In this document: positions 23,825 to 34,935 of the stretch, piece by piece
Numbering within the stretch: the first letter of the stretch is position 1
Layout of the letters: every line of letters begins with the position of its first letter
Assembly: GCF_018199995.1 (NCBI RefSeq)
Contig: NZ_CP073578.1
Location: 3,348,001-3,412,000 of the forward strand
Length of the DNA stretch: 64,000 bases
Origin: Photobacterium sp. GJ3
GTDB taxonomy: Bacteria > Pseudomonadota > Gammaproteobacteria > Enterobacterales > Vibrionaceae
Direction: 5' to 3'
Program-made: the position numbers and the translations under genes
Notes under the pieces: model-generated
The model's database searches: none
What the model was told of the DNA's origin: nothing
What the model saw: the letters and a program-made list of their open reading frames with translations, nothing else

Positions 23825-25117
23825 TTAGATGTCGATGTTTTCAAACTTCAGGGTACTGAGCGATTCATGATCCCAAATCCAACACGACTCGGGACGGACA
23901 CAAATGCCACCCACCCAATATTCTGACAACCTGACTCTCGCCTTGCCAGAGAGCACCGCACGTCCAAACGCCGTGATCGAAATTTCATGATCCAGCCAGC
24001 TTTGATGAGGTTCAATCCCGGCCGCCGATATCAAAGGCGTCTCGCACTCGAGCAAGGGTTTCAAGAGTACCCAAAACATCAAATCACCAAGATACGGCAA
24101 CGGCTCTTCAGGCTGATACGCCTGAAACCAGTCCGACACACGAAGCGGTGCAGACGCGTTTTCAAGCACGCGCAACGCCAGCATTTGTGTCAGGCTAAGA
24201 CCGGTCGAACCATGAGGTAATTCCTGCAAATGCCGGACAATCACAGCCGGCAGATTCGGAAACACGGTCATCGCATCCGACCGGCTTGCTGCGATCAAAG
24301 CCGCAGGCGAAGGCGAACAAAATGCCTGCCATATTTGTTGGGCGAACTTGAAGTGTCCTGTATCCAGACGCCGCCTTTGTTGCCATAAAGCCCGAAGTCC
24401 TTCCGCAGGCAACTGCCCCAGGCCAATAAACCGGCTCCGCCCCGGATACTGGTTCACTTCAATCAGTTCAATCTCACGCGACGATGCTGCGGGCTCATCC
24501 GCCAGAAAAGCCAGTAACCGAAGCAGCATCAATTGATCGTAACTATCGTGCTCGACCCAAAAGACCAAACGCTGAAACTTGTCGTCCAGCAGAGAATCCA
24601 ATTGTTGCCGAGTTTGAGCAATCAGATGTTCTACCGAACGATCGTCCCCGACTTCAGACAACAAAAACTGATGAATATATGTTGCGCGCATGCGCTCAAA
24701 CGCCATTCCAGCAGACAAAGGCCCCATACAATGGGGATCGATAAACGGCAGAAACTCTCCCTGAAAACCGGCCGTTTTTAAGGGTTGCTGAATGTCATGA
24801 CCGCAACGGATATGGAGGGTGAACAGCTCACGATCCAGAGACGGACTCCCCTGCGCGATCGCTTGCTTGTGGACTTCGAGCGTTTGCAGATGATGCTTGA
24901 GTTTCGGCCAGCTTGGCATTCCCAAAGAACGTGCCAGTGCAAGCTGAACATCAGCAAGCCGGATCGTTTCGATGGTAATCTGTTGCGGCACCGGATGGTT
25001 CTTCTGCAGAAAACTACGCGCGGCTTCGTCACCGCGTCGCACAGCTTTGAGGGTTCGTTTCGCCTGAGATTTTAACTGCACCAGACTGAGGGAAAATGCA
25101 TTGTCAGCTTTCATCAT
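23825..25117 (-). CDS. DUF1835-like protein, unknown function
   Basis: About 430 residues if started at the ATG pair 25114-25117 (GGTGA just upstream); a longer 458-residue form has no supported start. Two parts can be seen. Residues about 20-75 (LARSLGMPSWPKLKHHL preceded by RLADVQLALARS) resemble the short helical motif found next to ankyrin-type repeats. From about 85 on, LFTLHIRCGHDIQQPLK, FLPFIDPHCMGPLSAG and FWVEHDSYDQLMLLRLLAFL look like the DUF1835 fold, with a DUF3658-like C-terminus (ISITAFGRAVLSGKAR). I know of no established biochemical role. It is a single gene flanked by parS sites, with a palindrome 60-80 bases upstream of its start. Confidence 0.7.
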   Translation of the reverse strand: MMKADNAFSLSLVQLKSQAKRTLKAVRRGDEAARSFLQKNHPVPQQITIETIRLADVQLALARSLGMPSWPKLKHHLQTLEVHKQAIAQGSPSLDRELFTLHIRCGHDIQQPLKTAGFQGEFLPFIDPHCMGPLSAGMAFERMRATYIHQFLLSEVGDDRSVEHLIAQTRQQLDSLLDDKFQRLVFWVEHDSYDQLMLLRLLAFLADEPAASSREIELIEVNQYPGRSRFIGLGQLPAEGLRALWQQRRRLDTGHFKFAQQIWQAFCSPSPAALIAASRSDAMTVFPNLPAVIVRHLQELPHGSTGLSLTQMLALRVLENASAPLRVSDWFQAYQPEEPLPYLGDLMFWVLLKPLLECETPLISAAGIEPHQSWLDHEISITAFGRAVLSGKARVRLSEYWVGGICVRPESCWIWDHESLSTLKFENIDI

Positions 25118-25176
25118 GTCACCATTCTCATGATTCTGGGCCCGCATTACAGAGAGAAGGTAGATGACAAACGTCT

Positions 25177-25197
25177 CTGCTGCACATGGTGTGCAGC
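25177..25197. promoter_or_regulatory. 21-bp palindrome upstream of the DUF1835-like gene
   Basis: TGCTGCACA-TGG-TGTGCAGCA has perfect 9-bp arms, 60-80 bases upstream of the likely start at 25117. It could be an operator or an RNA hairpin in the leader. The remaining gap to avtA holds a parS site and no gene. Confidence 0.5.
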
Positions 25198-25414
25198 ACA
25201 TCAGATTACCCTGGATAACATCCTTTCCGCGAGCTGGTTGCTTGGGTCAAGCTGCACCAGACTACAACAGTCCAATCCATTTGCAAAGCAAAGCTCTCGG
25301 CTTGAACGCGACCTGCCCGCTCGTTTCTATTGGAGCCAGAACAAAGCAAACCAGGAAGCAAAATACGAATTGGGGATCATCTAAACTTAATCATAAAGGA
25401 CATGATTTCTTCTG

Positions 25415-25430
25415 TGTTTCACGTGAAACA
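25415..25430. promoter_or_regulatory. parS: parS site (perfect)
   Basis: TGTTTCACGTGAAACA, exact match to the chromosomal ParB-binding site, 125 bases upstream of avtA. Confidence 0.96.
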
Positions 25431-25554
25431 CACGTCGAACACATTGTTGACATCGCTCGAACAAAGTCACTTTCACTGTAAGATTCATTGCTGTATGTTG
25501 TCTGGCTCACCCACAATAAAAATCACAACAGACGCACACTGAGGTCGAAGCAAG

Positions 25555-26805
25555 ATGGAGTTTTCTACGTTCGGTAACAAGTTTGCCCGTTACTCGGGTA
25601 TCACCCAGTTAATGGATGATTTGAATGATGGCCTGCGCAACCCAAATGCAGTCATGCTGGGCGGCGGCAATCCGGCTCAAATTCCAGCCATGGTTGACTA
25701 CTTTACTCAGCTCAATGCCAGCCTGAATGAAACCGGTGAACTCGCAGCCGCGATGACAAACTACGATGGTCCGCAAGGAAAAAACACCTTTATTCAGGCA
25801 CTGGCCGATCTGCTCCGTGAACGATATGGCTGGGATATTTCTAGTAAGAACATCAGCCTGACCAACGGCAGTCAAAGCGCCTTCTTCAGCTTGTTTAATT
25901 TGCTGGCCGGTGAATTTCCAGACGGCAGCCATAAAAAGATTCTGTTGCCGCTCGCCCCGGAATATATCGGCTATGGTGATGCCGGCCTCAGCCCGGACAT
26001 GTTCATTTCATACAAGCCGGAAATCACCCTGCTGGACAATGGTCTGTTCAAATATAATGTCGACTTCAAAGCCCTGACCGTCGACGAGAATGTCGGCGCA
26101 ATCTGCGCATCCCGCCCGACCAATCCAACCGGAAATGTGCTGACCGATGAAGAAATCCATCACCTGGATGCGCTTGCACAACAACACGGCATTCCACTGA
26201 TCATCGACAATGCCTACGGGATGCCCTTCCCAGACATCATTTTTGAAGATGTCACCCCGTTTTGGAATGCTAACACCATCCTGTGCATGAGCCTGTCGAA
26301 ACTCGGTCTGCCCGGGGTGCGTTGCGGGATTGTGATTGCCAGTGAAGAGATCACCACGGCGCTGGCCAATATGAACGGCGTCCTGAGTCTGGCACCGGGC
26401 AGTGTCGGACCTGCAGTGGTCAACAAGATGATCGAAAAAGGTGACCTGCTTCATTTAAGTGAAACAGTCATCAAACCTTTTTACTATGCGAAATCACAGC
26501 AAGCTGTACATTGGCTTCAGGAAGCAATTCCGGATCCGCGCTTCCGGATTCACAAACCAGAAGGCGCGATGTTCCTCTGGCTGTGGCTAAAAGATCTGCC
26601 GATCACCACCATGGCGCTCTATCAGCGCCTGAAAGCGCGTGGCGTGCTGATTGTACCGGGTGAGTATTTCTTTATTGGTCTCGATGAAGACTGGTCGCAC
26701 GGCCATGAATGCCTGCGAATGAACTATGTGCAGGATGATGACAAGATGCAACGCGGGATCGCGATCATTGCAGAGGAAGTAGCAAAAGCTTACCAGCAAG
26801 GTTGA
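25555..26805 (+). CDS. avtA: AvtA, valine-pyruvate aminotransferase
   Basis: 416 residues (E. coli AvtA 417), fold-type I PLP enzyme. Visible marks: MLGGGNPAQIPAM near the N-terminus, TNYDGPQGKNTF, LTNGSQSAFF, SRPTNPTGNVLTDEE with the PLP-binding Asn, DNAYGMPFP with the Asp/Tyr pair, and MSLSKLGLPGVRCG with the Schiff-base Lys. It interconverts valine and 2-oxoisovalerate with alanine/pyruvate. It has its own terminator. The presence of a perfect parS site in its upstream region is noteworthy, but no regulatory link is implied. Confidence 0.94.
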   Translation: MEFSTFGNKFARYSGITQLMDDLNDGLRNPNAVMLGGGNPAQIPAMVDYFTQLNASLNETGELAAAMTNYDGPQGKNTFIQALADLLRERYGWDISSKNISLTNGSQSAFFSLFNLLAGEFPDGSHKKILLPLAPEYIGYGDAGLSPDMFISYKPEITLLDNGLFKYNVDFKALTVDENVGAICASRPTNPTGNVLTDEEIHHLDALAQQHGIPLIIDNAYGMPFPDIIFEDVTPFWNANTILCMSLSKLGLPGVRCGIVIASEEITTALANMNGVLSLAPGSVGPAVVNKMIEKGDLLHLSETVIKPFYYAKSQQAVHWLQEAIPDPRFRIHKPEGAMFLWLWLKDLPITTMALYQRLKARGVLIVPGEYFFIGLDEDWSHGHECLRMNYVQDDDKMQRGIAIIAEEVAKAYQQG

Positions 26806-26837
26806 GTGTCTCACTGAACACGCGCGTTGAAAGACAA

Positions 26838-26864
26838 CAAACAGGGCAATCACTGCCCTGTTTG
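26838..26864 (+). terminator. avtA terminator
   Basis: AAACAGGGCA-ATCAC-TGCCCTGTTTGTT: 10-bp perfect stem with a short T-rich tail. Confidence 0.8.
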
Positions 26865-26926
26865 TTCATCTGAGCCAGGCTAGCATCGTCTTCACACGGT
26901 GTTGTTGAGGCCGCAGAGAAATTCAC

Positions 26927-27511
26927 TCAAACGATTGGCTGTGTACTCGGATCGTAAACCATCGTGACAAACTGAGAATCCTCAGCGACCATTTCAAATC
27001 CAAACCGCCGATACAAAGTACCGACAGGGTTGCCCTGTAAATACATCAAGCGACAGGGTCGCTGGTCTGTATCAGACCACGCTATCACTGCGCCTAGCAC
27101 CGCACTGCCAATCCCCCGCCCTTGCCATTGCGGAAACAGAAAGAAACGGCTGAAATAACTTTGCGGGAGATCGCGACTGTCTTGTTCGGTATTCGAATGA
27201 CATTCGGGCGCAATCATTTCCAGCAACACACTGCCAATCGGGGTTCCGTCCATCAGAATCAACAAGGGTTTACAATCCTGCCACTCAGACAGATGCAGTT
27301 GGTACTGTAAGGTTTCATCCCATCCAAAGATCTGAGTGACAGCCTCTCGTTCTGCGGCTTTCTTTAATTTGAAAACAAAACGTTCATGGTGGTCTGCAGC
27401 CGTAACGAGGGACAATCCGTCAGGTGTATTCGCTGGCAACAACGGCTGCAGGCAGGCTGCACTGACACGCTGACGTTTCGGGTTTAATTGTGGTTTGGTT
27501 TCCTTACCCAC
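26927..27511 (-). CDS. GNAT-family N-acetyltransferase
   Basis: 194 residues starting at a GTG preceded by AAGGAAG. The acetyl-CoA-binding motif A is visible as SRFFLFPQWQGRGIGSAVL (Q-x-x-G-x-G near residue 130), preceded by strand PIGSVLLEMI. The C-terminal motif B region is LQGNPVGTLYRRFGFEMV. This supports a single-domain acetyltransferase of the RimI/YjaB type. The substrate cannot be predicted. It stands alone between avtA and two parS sites, convergent with avtA. Confidence 0.82.
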   Translation of the reverse strand: MGKETKPQLNPKRQRVSAACLQPLLPANTPDGLSLVTAADHHERFVFKLKKAAEREAVTQIFGWDETLQYQLHLSEWQDCKPLLILMDGTPIGSVLLEMIAPECHSNTEQDSRDLPQSYFSRFFLFPQWQGRGIGSAVLGAVIAWSDTDQRPCRLMYLQGNPVGTLYRRFGFEMVAEDSQFVTMVYDPSTQPIV

Positions 27512-27579
27512 ACTTTTCTTCCTTCAAAATAGATCACAGCTTGAAGAAGATAATCCAAACCAAAGCGTCAATGAAGCAT

Positions 27580-27595
27580 TGTTTCACGTGAAACC
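27580..27595. promoter_or_regulatory. parS: parS site (15 of 16)
   Basis: TGTTTCACGTGAAACC, one mismatch at the last base. Centre-to-centre 37 bp from the next site. Confidence 0.88.
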
Positions 27596-27616
27596 TTCAT
27601 CATGAGATAGCACCTG

Positions 27617-27632
27617 TGTTTCACGTGAAACA
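27617..27632. promoter_or_regulatory. parS: parS site (perfect)
   Basis: TGTTTCACGTGAAACA, exact match, paired with the site 37 bp to the left. Confidence 0.96.
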
Positions 27633-27663
27633 TAGCCTGCTTCTCATCAGGTTGGCTCACATA

Positions 27664-27692
27664 TAAAAAAGGCCAGCCCACAGGCTGACCTT
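27664..27692 (-). terminator. ibpA terminator
   Basis: Minus strand AAGGTCAGCC-TGT-GGGCTGGCCTTTTTT: a near-perfect stem with six T, about 25 bases after the ibpA stop. Confidence 0.92.
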
Positions 27693-27714
27693 CCATACAG
27701 TACTTTCACAAGTC

Positions 27715-28185
27715 TTATTCAGCGGAATGACTCACCACCGAGTCTGCTTGTCCCAACAGACGTTGTCCGTTAATCGCAATACGACGCGGTTTCTCTTCTT
27801 CTGGGACTTCGTGTTCCAGTTCAATATGGAGTAAACCATTTTCCATCGCAGCACCAATCACTTTGACATGATCGGCCAGTTGGAATTTACGTTCAAAATC
27901 GCGCTCAGCAATGCCCTGATACAGGTACTGGCGTTTTTCATCCTGCTCTGAAATGGCACGTTTCCCGGTGACAATCAGACGATTTTGATGTTGGCTGATT
28001 TCGAGCTGATCATCCGAGAATCCAGCGACCGCCATCGTGATCCGGTAGTGGTTTTCGTCTTGCTGTTCAATATTGTATGGGGGATATCCGCCATTGCTGT
28101 TATTCAGGTTCTGTTCCATCTGATTAAACAGACGATCAAAACCAATGGCAGAACGATACAGTGGGGAAAAATCTAATGTACGCAT
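27715..28185 (-). CDS. ibpA: IbpA small heat-shock protein
   Basis: 156 residues from [20 protein letters not shown], matching the IbpA N-terminus; an adjacent ATG at 28188 is also possible, while a longer frame upstream is leader RNA. The alpha-crystallin domain covers about residues 35-130 ([59 protein letters not shown]). The I-x-I-like tail motif is seen in RIAING. It binds unfolding proteins and hands them to ClpB/DnaK. Control is by a sigma-32 promoter and a ROSE-type thermometer (separate entries). The C-terminus after the domain is longer than in E. coli IbpA (137 residues). Confidence 0.95.
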   Translation of the reverse strand: MRTLDFSPLYRSAIGFDRLFNQMEQNLNNSNGGYPPYNIEQQDENHYRITMAVAGFSDDQLEISQHQNRLIVTGKRAISEQDEKRQYLYQGIAERDFERKFQLADHVKVIGAAMENGLLHIELEHEVPEEEKPRRIAINGQRLLGQADSVVSHSAE

Positions 28186-28212
28186 CATCACTATCCTTCT
28201 CTGAAGCAATAA
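28186..28212 (-). promoter_or_regulatory. ROSE-type RNA thermometer at the ibpA ribosome site
   Basis: In the RNA, UUGCUUC-AGA-GAAGGAU folds so that the Shine-Dalgarno AAGGA pairs with UUGCUU, with an unpaired G opposite. This is the conserved U(U/C)GCU-against-SD element of ROSE thermometers. The gene is the classical ROSE target. The full leader (about 28186-28293) would supply the upper hairpins. Confidence 0.72.
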
Positions 28213-28299
28213 TTGAATGGTTAAACAACTGAAGCGGGTTTTCCTCTTGGACAAACCGTCGAAGGCCCATCTCGCTGGCACCTCCTGCTTCACCCATAG

Positions 28300-28327
28300 A
28301 TATAAGGGCATTCAAATCCGCTTCAAG
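28300..28327 (-). promoter_or_regulatory. Sigma-32 heat-shock promoter of ibpA
   Basis: CTTGAA (28322-28327), 13 bases, CCCTTATAT (28300-28308): a good match to the CTTGAA-N11-16-CCCCATNT heat-shock consensus, giving a leader of roughly 105 bases. Confidence 0.82.
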
Positions 28328-28572
28328 GAGAAAATTGAAAATTTTTTCAGGCATGTTTTTCGCGAAAGGTATTTTGAATTGATCACTGTTCACAACATTC
28401 AACCCCACTCTCGTCTTGTCGTAGTCAATGTCGCCTGAACGGTCTAAGTTAATTGAGGCAGATTGCGAGGAATAGAGAACACCACAGCGAGCAGCTCTCC
28501 GCCACTGCCGATTTGGTTCTGAGCAGTCGTGCGCAGAAAGGAAACCACCAGCATGGACACAAGGATATGGCA

Positions 28573-30249
28573 ATGACAGCATCGAGTCAGGACACCCATC
28601 ACGTCTTTAATCAGCCCGCGGCACTGGAACATTTCAATGCTTATGACACCAACATCATCTTGAGAAACTGGGTTCGGCAATTTGAAGGCGCTTGGGCTGA
28701 GTCGCAGTTGTCTGCTTTTGGTCATCACGTCGGTCACACATTACAGGAGGCGGGTTTTCTCGCCAACAAACACCCGCCTGAGTTCCAGCCGCATGACAGA
28801 TTTGGCTATCGGATCGATCAGGTGGATTATCATCCGGCGTATCACCAGCTGATGCGACATGCCATTGAGGCCGGGCACACTAGTCTGCCCTGGACAATGC
28901 CCCGCCCGGGTGCCCATGTTGCCCGCGCCGCCATGGCTTTCTTGCATACTCAGGCCGATCCTGGCTCAGGTTGCCCGTTAACCATGACCTTTGCCAGTGT
29001 CCCAGCAATCAAACATCAGCCGGATATAGCTGAACAATGGCTGCCGAAAATTACCGCGACACAGTATGACGGTAGCAATCGTCCCTATTTCGAAAAACAG
29101 GGGGTAACCATTGGCATGGCGATGACCGAGAAACAAGGCGGCTCCGATGTGCGGGCGAATACAACCCTCGCAACGCCGGTTCACGCTGCCGGTGCGGGGA
29201 AAAACTACCGCCTGACGGGACACAAATGGTTCTGCTCTGCTCCCATGTGCGATGCCTTTCTGGTGCTGGCAAAGACAGGCGAACAACTCTCCTGTTTTCT
29301 GGTGCCACGCTGGCGGGAAGACGGTAGTAAGAACCCGATCCACATCCAGCGGTTGAAAAACAAACTCGGGAACCGCTCAAATGCCAGTGCTGAGATTGAA
29401 TTTCGTGCTGCCCATGGCTGGCTGCTGGGCGAGGAAGGCCGGGGAATCCGGACCATTATCGACATGGTTGCCCTCACCCGCTATGACTGCATGATTGGCT
29501 CCAGCGCCTTGATGGCACAAGCAGCCCGGGAAGCCATCTGGCATACTTCAGGCCGAAATGTGTTTGGCAAAAATCTGCATGATCAGCCTCTGATGCGAAA
29601 CGTTCTGGCCGATTTAGCTTTGGAAGCAGAAGCCGCACTGGCGATCACCCTGCGGATTGCCCATGCTCTGGATCAGCAGGAAAATCCCAAGGAAGCTGCA
29701 CTGGTGCGCTGTGCCACGGCGATCGGAAAATACTGGATCTGCAAACGTGCCATTCAGCACAGTGCTGAAGCCATGGAATGTATTGGCGGTGTGGGTTATG
29801 TCGATGAGAATGTCGCCAGCCGCTTATACCGGGAAGCGCCCGTCAACTCGATCTGGGAGGGTTCAGGAAATGTCCAGTGCCTGGATTTGCTCAGGGTGCT
29901 GCAGCGTGAGCCGGAAACGTTTGATGCCTTATTCAGTGAATTCGAATCTGCGAAAGGACTGCATCCACTGTTTGATCAGCAACTGACAAGATTCAAACAG
30001 GAATTCGCCGATCAGCATCAAATCGAATTTCGTGCCAGAAGTATCATGGAGCACCTGGCCTTGCTCTGGCAAAGTGCCACCCTGCTGGTCTATGGCGACC
30101 CTCAGATCGCACAGGCCTTTGTGCGAGCCAGACTGTCAGAGCGCAGCAGTTATCAGTTTGGCACGCTGCCAGCAGACATCGACACGCAATACATCATTGA
30201 ACGAGCCCTGCCCAACCTGCCACAACAACCGCCAGCACGTCACAGGTAG
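28573..30249 (+). CDS. aidB: AidB-like acyl-CoA dehydrogenase
   Basis: 558 residues from the ATG at 28573 (AAGG eight bases upstream); the frame is open further upstream but homology begins at HHVFNQPAALEHFN. It follows E. coli AidB throughout: SGCPLTMTFASVPA, IGMAMTEKQGGSDVRANTT, YRLTGHKWFCSAP, KLGNRSNASAEIEF, LTRYDCMIGSSALM, EAMECIGGVGYVDEN and REAPVNSIWEGSGNVQCLDL. AidB is a FAD-binding flavoprotein of the acyl-CoA dehydrogenase superfamily, induced in the adaptive response to alkylation, and binds DNA. Its physiological substrate is uncertain. No Ada site could be recognised upstream. Divergent from ibpA. Confidence 0.9.
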   Translation: MTASSQDTHHVFNQPAALEHFNAYDTNIILRNWVRQFEGAWAESQLSAFGHHVGHTLQEAGFLANKHPPEFQPHDRFGYRIDQVDYHPAYHQLMRHAIEAGHTSLPWTMPRPGAHVARAAMAFLHTQADPGSGCPLTMTFASVPAIKHQPDIAEQWLPKITATQYDGSNRPYFEKQGVTIGMAMTEKQGGSDVRANTTLATPVHAAGAGKNYRLTGHKWFCSAPMCDAFLVLAKTGEQLSCFLVPRWREDGSKNPIHIQRLKNKLGNRSNASAEIEFRAAHGWLLGEEGRGIRTIIDMVALTRYDCMIGSSALMAQAAREAIWHTSGRNVFGKNLHDQPLMRNVLADLALEAEAALAITLRIAHALDQQENPKEAALVRCATAIGKYWICKRAIQHSAEAMECIGGVGYVDENVASRLYREAPVNSIWEGSGNVQCLDLLRVLQREPETFDALFSEFESAKGLHPLFDQQLTRFKQEFADQHQIEFRARSIMEHLALLWQSATLLVYGDPQIAQAFVRARLSERSSYQFGTLPADIDTQYIIERALPNLPQQPPARHR

Positions 30250-30276
30250 CCACCTGCGAATCAACAACGCCATAAA

Positions 30277-30304
30277 AAAACGCCGCTGTTCAGCGGCGTT
30301 TTCA
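30277..30304. terminator. Bidirectional terminator between aidB and gyrB
   Basis: AAAACGCCGCTG-TT-CAGCGGCGTTTT: a perfect long stem with A-tract on one side and T-tract on the other, ending the convergent aidB and gyrB. Confidence 0.94.
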
Positions 30305-30319
30305 ATTCAATCGGAGCGG

Positions 30320-32746
<2,427 letters not shown>

Positions 32747-32750
32747 TTAT

Positions 32751-33830
32751 TTATCCTGCGGTTATTTTACCCTGTTCGACATGAAACATCTTGCCCTTTT
32801 CGTCCTTCATGTCACCCAGTTGCTCCTCGCTGATGGCACTGATGACCACCTGAGCCTGCGTATCGTGTAATCCTTTCGCCAGCAAAGCCCGCTTCCCGCT
32901 ATCGAGCTCAGAAGCAAAGTCATCGATCAGGTAAAGGCATTGCTTGCCGGTTGCCTGTCGCAGCTGTTGCCCCTGCGCTAACCGAAGGGCACACATTAGT
33001 AATTTCAGCTGGCCCCGGGACAGTACATCATCCACTGGCATGGCCGACACCTTCAGGCGGAGATCGGCTTTATGCGGGCCACTGACGGTGTACCCCAGCT
33101 GGAGATCCCGCTCAAAGTTCGCCGCCAGTAATTCTTGATATGGAGTCGTTTTTTCCCAGCCCCGGTAGTAACCCAGCTGGATGTCATACTCCGGCAGAAA
33201 ATCTGCACAGAATGCGGCTGCCTGCTCTCGCAGCGCGGCAACATAATCGGCTCGCCAACCGTCAATGGTTTCTGCCAACAGAGACAATTCCTGATCCCAG
33301 TAGCTGAGTTCCCGGTAACTGCGGGCGGTTTTCAGTAAGGCGTTGCGCTGTTTGGTTAACCGCTTCACGCGGCTCCAGGCCTGATAGAATCGGGGTTCCA
33401 CGTGAAACACGCCCCAATCGATAAATGCGCGGCGAAATTTCGGACCGCCCACCATCAGCTCAAAACCTTCCGGCGTGATCAACTGCAGCGGCAGAATCTG
33501 CGCCAGTTGTGCAACTTTCTGGCCAGCCTGGCCGGCTATTTTAACCTGTGTCGTCCCGTCCCGCTGCTTTTGAATGCCCAGCGGTCGCTCCAGATCACTC
33601 TCTGTCCGGACACGGCCATGCAACACCAGTTCATCCTGACCATGTCGGATAATCCGGCTGGTCAGGTGACTGCGAAAGGAGCGGCCATGGCCAAGGAAGT
33701 AAATGGCTTCAAGCAAACTGGTTTTCCCGCTGCCATTGGCACCGACCAGAAAGTTAAAGCCATCGGACAAGGTGAGATCACAGGCTTCAAGATTACGAAA
33801 ATCTTTGACTATAAATCGCGTCAGCGCCAT
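32751..33830 (-). CDS. recF: RecF recombination mediator
   Basis: 359 residues (E. coli 357), an SMC-like ABC ATPase that helps load RecA at gaps. Walker A is [20 protein letters not shown] (about residue 30). The signature is [20 protein letters not shown] and Walker B is [14 protein letters not shown]. The arm region lies between. It starts three bases after dnaN. The coding sequence contains a degenerate parS-like motif at 33394-33409. A second partial version occurs where the C-terminus encodes MFHVEQG. Confidence 0.97.
   Translation of the reverse strand: MALTRFIVKDFRNLEACDLTLSDGFNFLVGANGSGKTSLLEAIYFLGHGRSFRSHLTSRIIRHGQDELVLHGRVRTESDLERPLGIQKQRDGTTQVKIAGQAGQKVAQLAQILPLQLITPEGFELMVGGPKFRRAFIDWGVFHVEPRFYQAWSRVKRLTKQRNALLKTARSYRELSYWDQELSLLAETIDGWRADYVAALREQAAAFCADFLPEYDIQLGYYRGWEKTTPYQELLAANFERDLQLGYTVSGPHKADLRLKVSAMPVDDVLSRGQLKLLMCALRLAQGQQLRQATGKQCLYLIDDFASELDSGKRALLAKGLHDTQAQVVISAISEEQLGDMKDEKGKMFHVEQGKITAG
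33394..33409. promoter_or_regulatory. Degenerate parS-like site inside recF (14 of 16)
   Basis: GGTTCCACGTGAAACA keeps the central CACGTG and the right half-site but has two mismatches. It sits in a coding region, so it may be a weak or secondary ParB site or chance. Confidence 0.45.
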
Positions 33831-33833
33831 GGG

Positions 33834-34934
33834 TTACAGCCGGATCGGCATCACCACGTACACGGCATCACTGTCCGCGACATCTTCGATCAGGGTGCTG
33901 GCCGTGGCGTCTGTCATCGAAATCCGGACCTGATCGCACTTGAGCGTATTCAGCACATCCAGGATGTAACTGACGTTGAAGCCAATCTCCAGTTCATCGC
34001 CCTGAAAATCAACATCCAGTACTTCTTCTGCTTCTTCCTGCTCCGGGTTGTTCGCGGTGATTCGCATCTCGTTGTTTGCGAGATTGACCCGCACTCCGCG
34101 GAATTTCTCGTTCGACAAAATAGCCGCACGGGAAAACGCCTGACGCAGTTCATCGCAGCCCGCCTGCAGGAACTTACTACTGTTTTGCGGCAAGACCCGG
34201 CGATAATCCGGGAAGCGACCATCCACCAGCTTGGAGGTAAAGATGAAGTTGTTGACCACTGCGCGCAGGTTAGACTGACCAATCTGCAGCACGACCTCGG
34301 CATCCGGAGTATCGAGCAGGCGAACCAGCTCCATCACCCCTTTACGAGGCAGAATAATTTGTTTGCCGGGCAGCTCACTTTCGGTGTCCACCGTGCAGAC
34401 CGCCATCCGGTGACCATCAGTCGCCACCGATCGCAGCTGTTTGCCGTCGGTTTCCAGCAGCATGCCGTTCAGGTAGTAACGCACATCCTGATGGGCCATG
34501 GAAAACTGAGTGCTTTCGATCAACTGGCGAACCTGCCCCTGCGCCAGATGCAGTTCGACTTCGCTTTGCCAGTCTTCAATATTGGGGAAATCATTGGCCG
34601 GCAAGGTTGTGAGTGAGTAACGACTCCGGCCAGAACGCAGTAATAACCGGTCGCCCTGTAATTCAATCTTCAACTGAGCACTGTCGGGTAAGCCACGACA
34701 GATATCGAGAAACTTCCGCGCTGGAACCGTCACCGCACCCGGCTCCCATTCGCCGTCCAGCACCAGTTTGGCGACCAGCTCGACTTCAAGATCCGTTGCG
34801 GTCAGCGACAATGCACCCGCGTCAACTTTGAGCAGCAGGTTTCCCAGAATCGGCAGCGCCGGACGACCGCCCAGCGCACCATTGACCTGCTGCAGCGGCT
34901 TAATGAGATGTTCTCGTTCAACGGTAAATTTCAT
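33834..34934 (-). CDS. dnaN: DNA polymerase III sliding clamp (beta)
   Basis: 366 residues, identical in length to E. coli. It begins MKFTVEREHLIKPLQQVNG. The three clamp domains are continuous, with RYSLTTLPANDFPNIEDW near 120, FLQAGCDELRQAFSRAAILS, and the C-terminal DAVYVVMPIRL that lines the partner-binding groove. As a dimeric ring it tethers polymerase III and many other factors to DNA. One base separates its start from the dnaA stop, so translation is probably coupled. Confidence 0.98.
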   Translation of the reverse strand: MKFTVEREHLIKPLQQVNGALGGRPALPILGNLLLKVDAGALSLTATDLEVELVAKLVLDGEWEPGAVTVPARKFLDICRGLPDSAQLKIELQGDRLLLRSGRSRYSLTTLPANDFPNIEDWQSEVELHLAQGQVRQLIESTQFSMAHQDVRYYLNGMLLETDGKQLRSVATDGHRMAVCTVDTESELPGKQIILPRKGVMELVRLLDTPDAEVVLQIGQSNLRAVVNNFIFTSKLVDGRFPDYRRVLPQNSSKFLQAGCDELRQAFSRAAILSNEKFRGVRVNLANNEMRITANNPEQEEAEEVLDVDFQGDELEIGFNVSYILDVLNTLKCDQVRISMTDATASTLIEDVADSDAVYVVMPIRL

Positions 34935-34935
34935 A

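Noticed and set aside
25164..25542. Short plus-strand frames ahead of avtA
   Set aside because: No ribosome site or homology; the region holds a palindrome and a perfect parS site.
32773..32788. TGTTCGACATGAAACA near the recF end as a further parS site
   Set aside because: Three mismatches including one in the central CACGTG; it overlaps recF codons for MFHVEQG and is probably chance.
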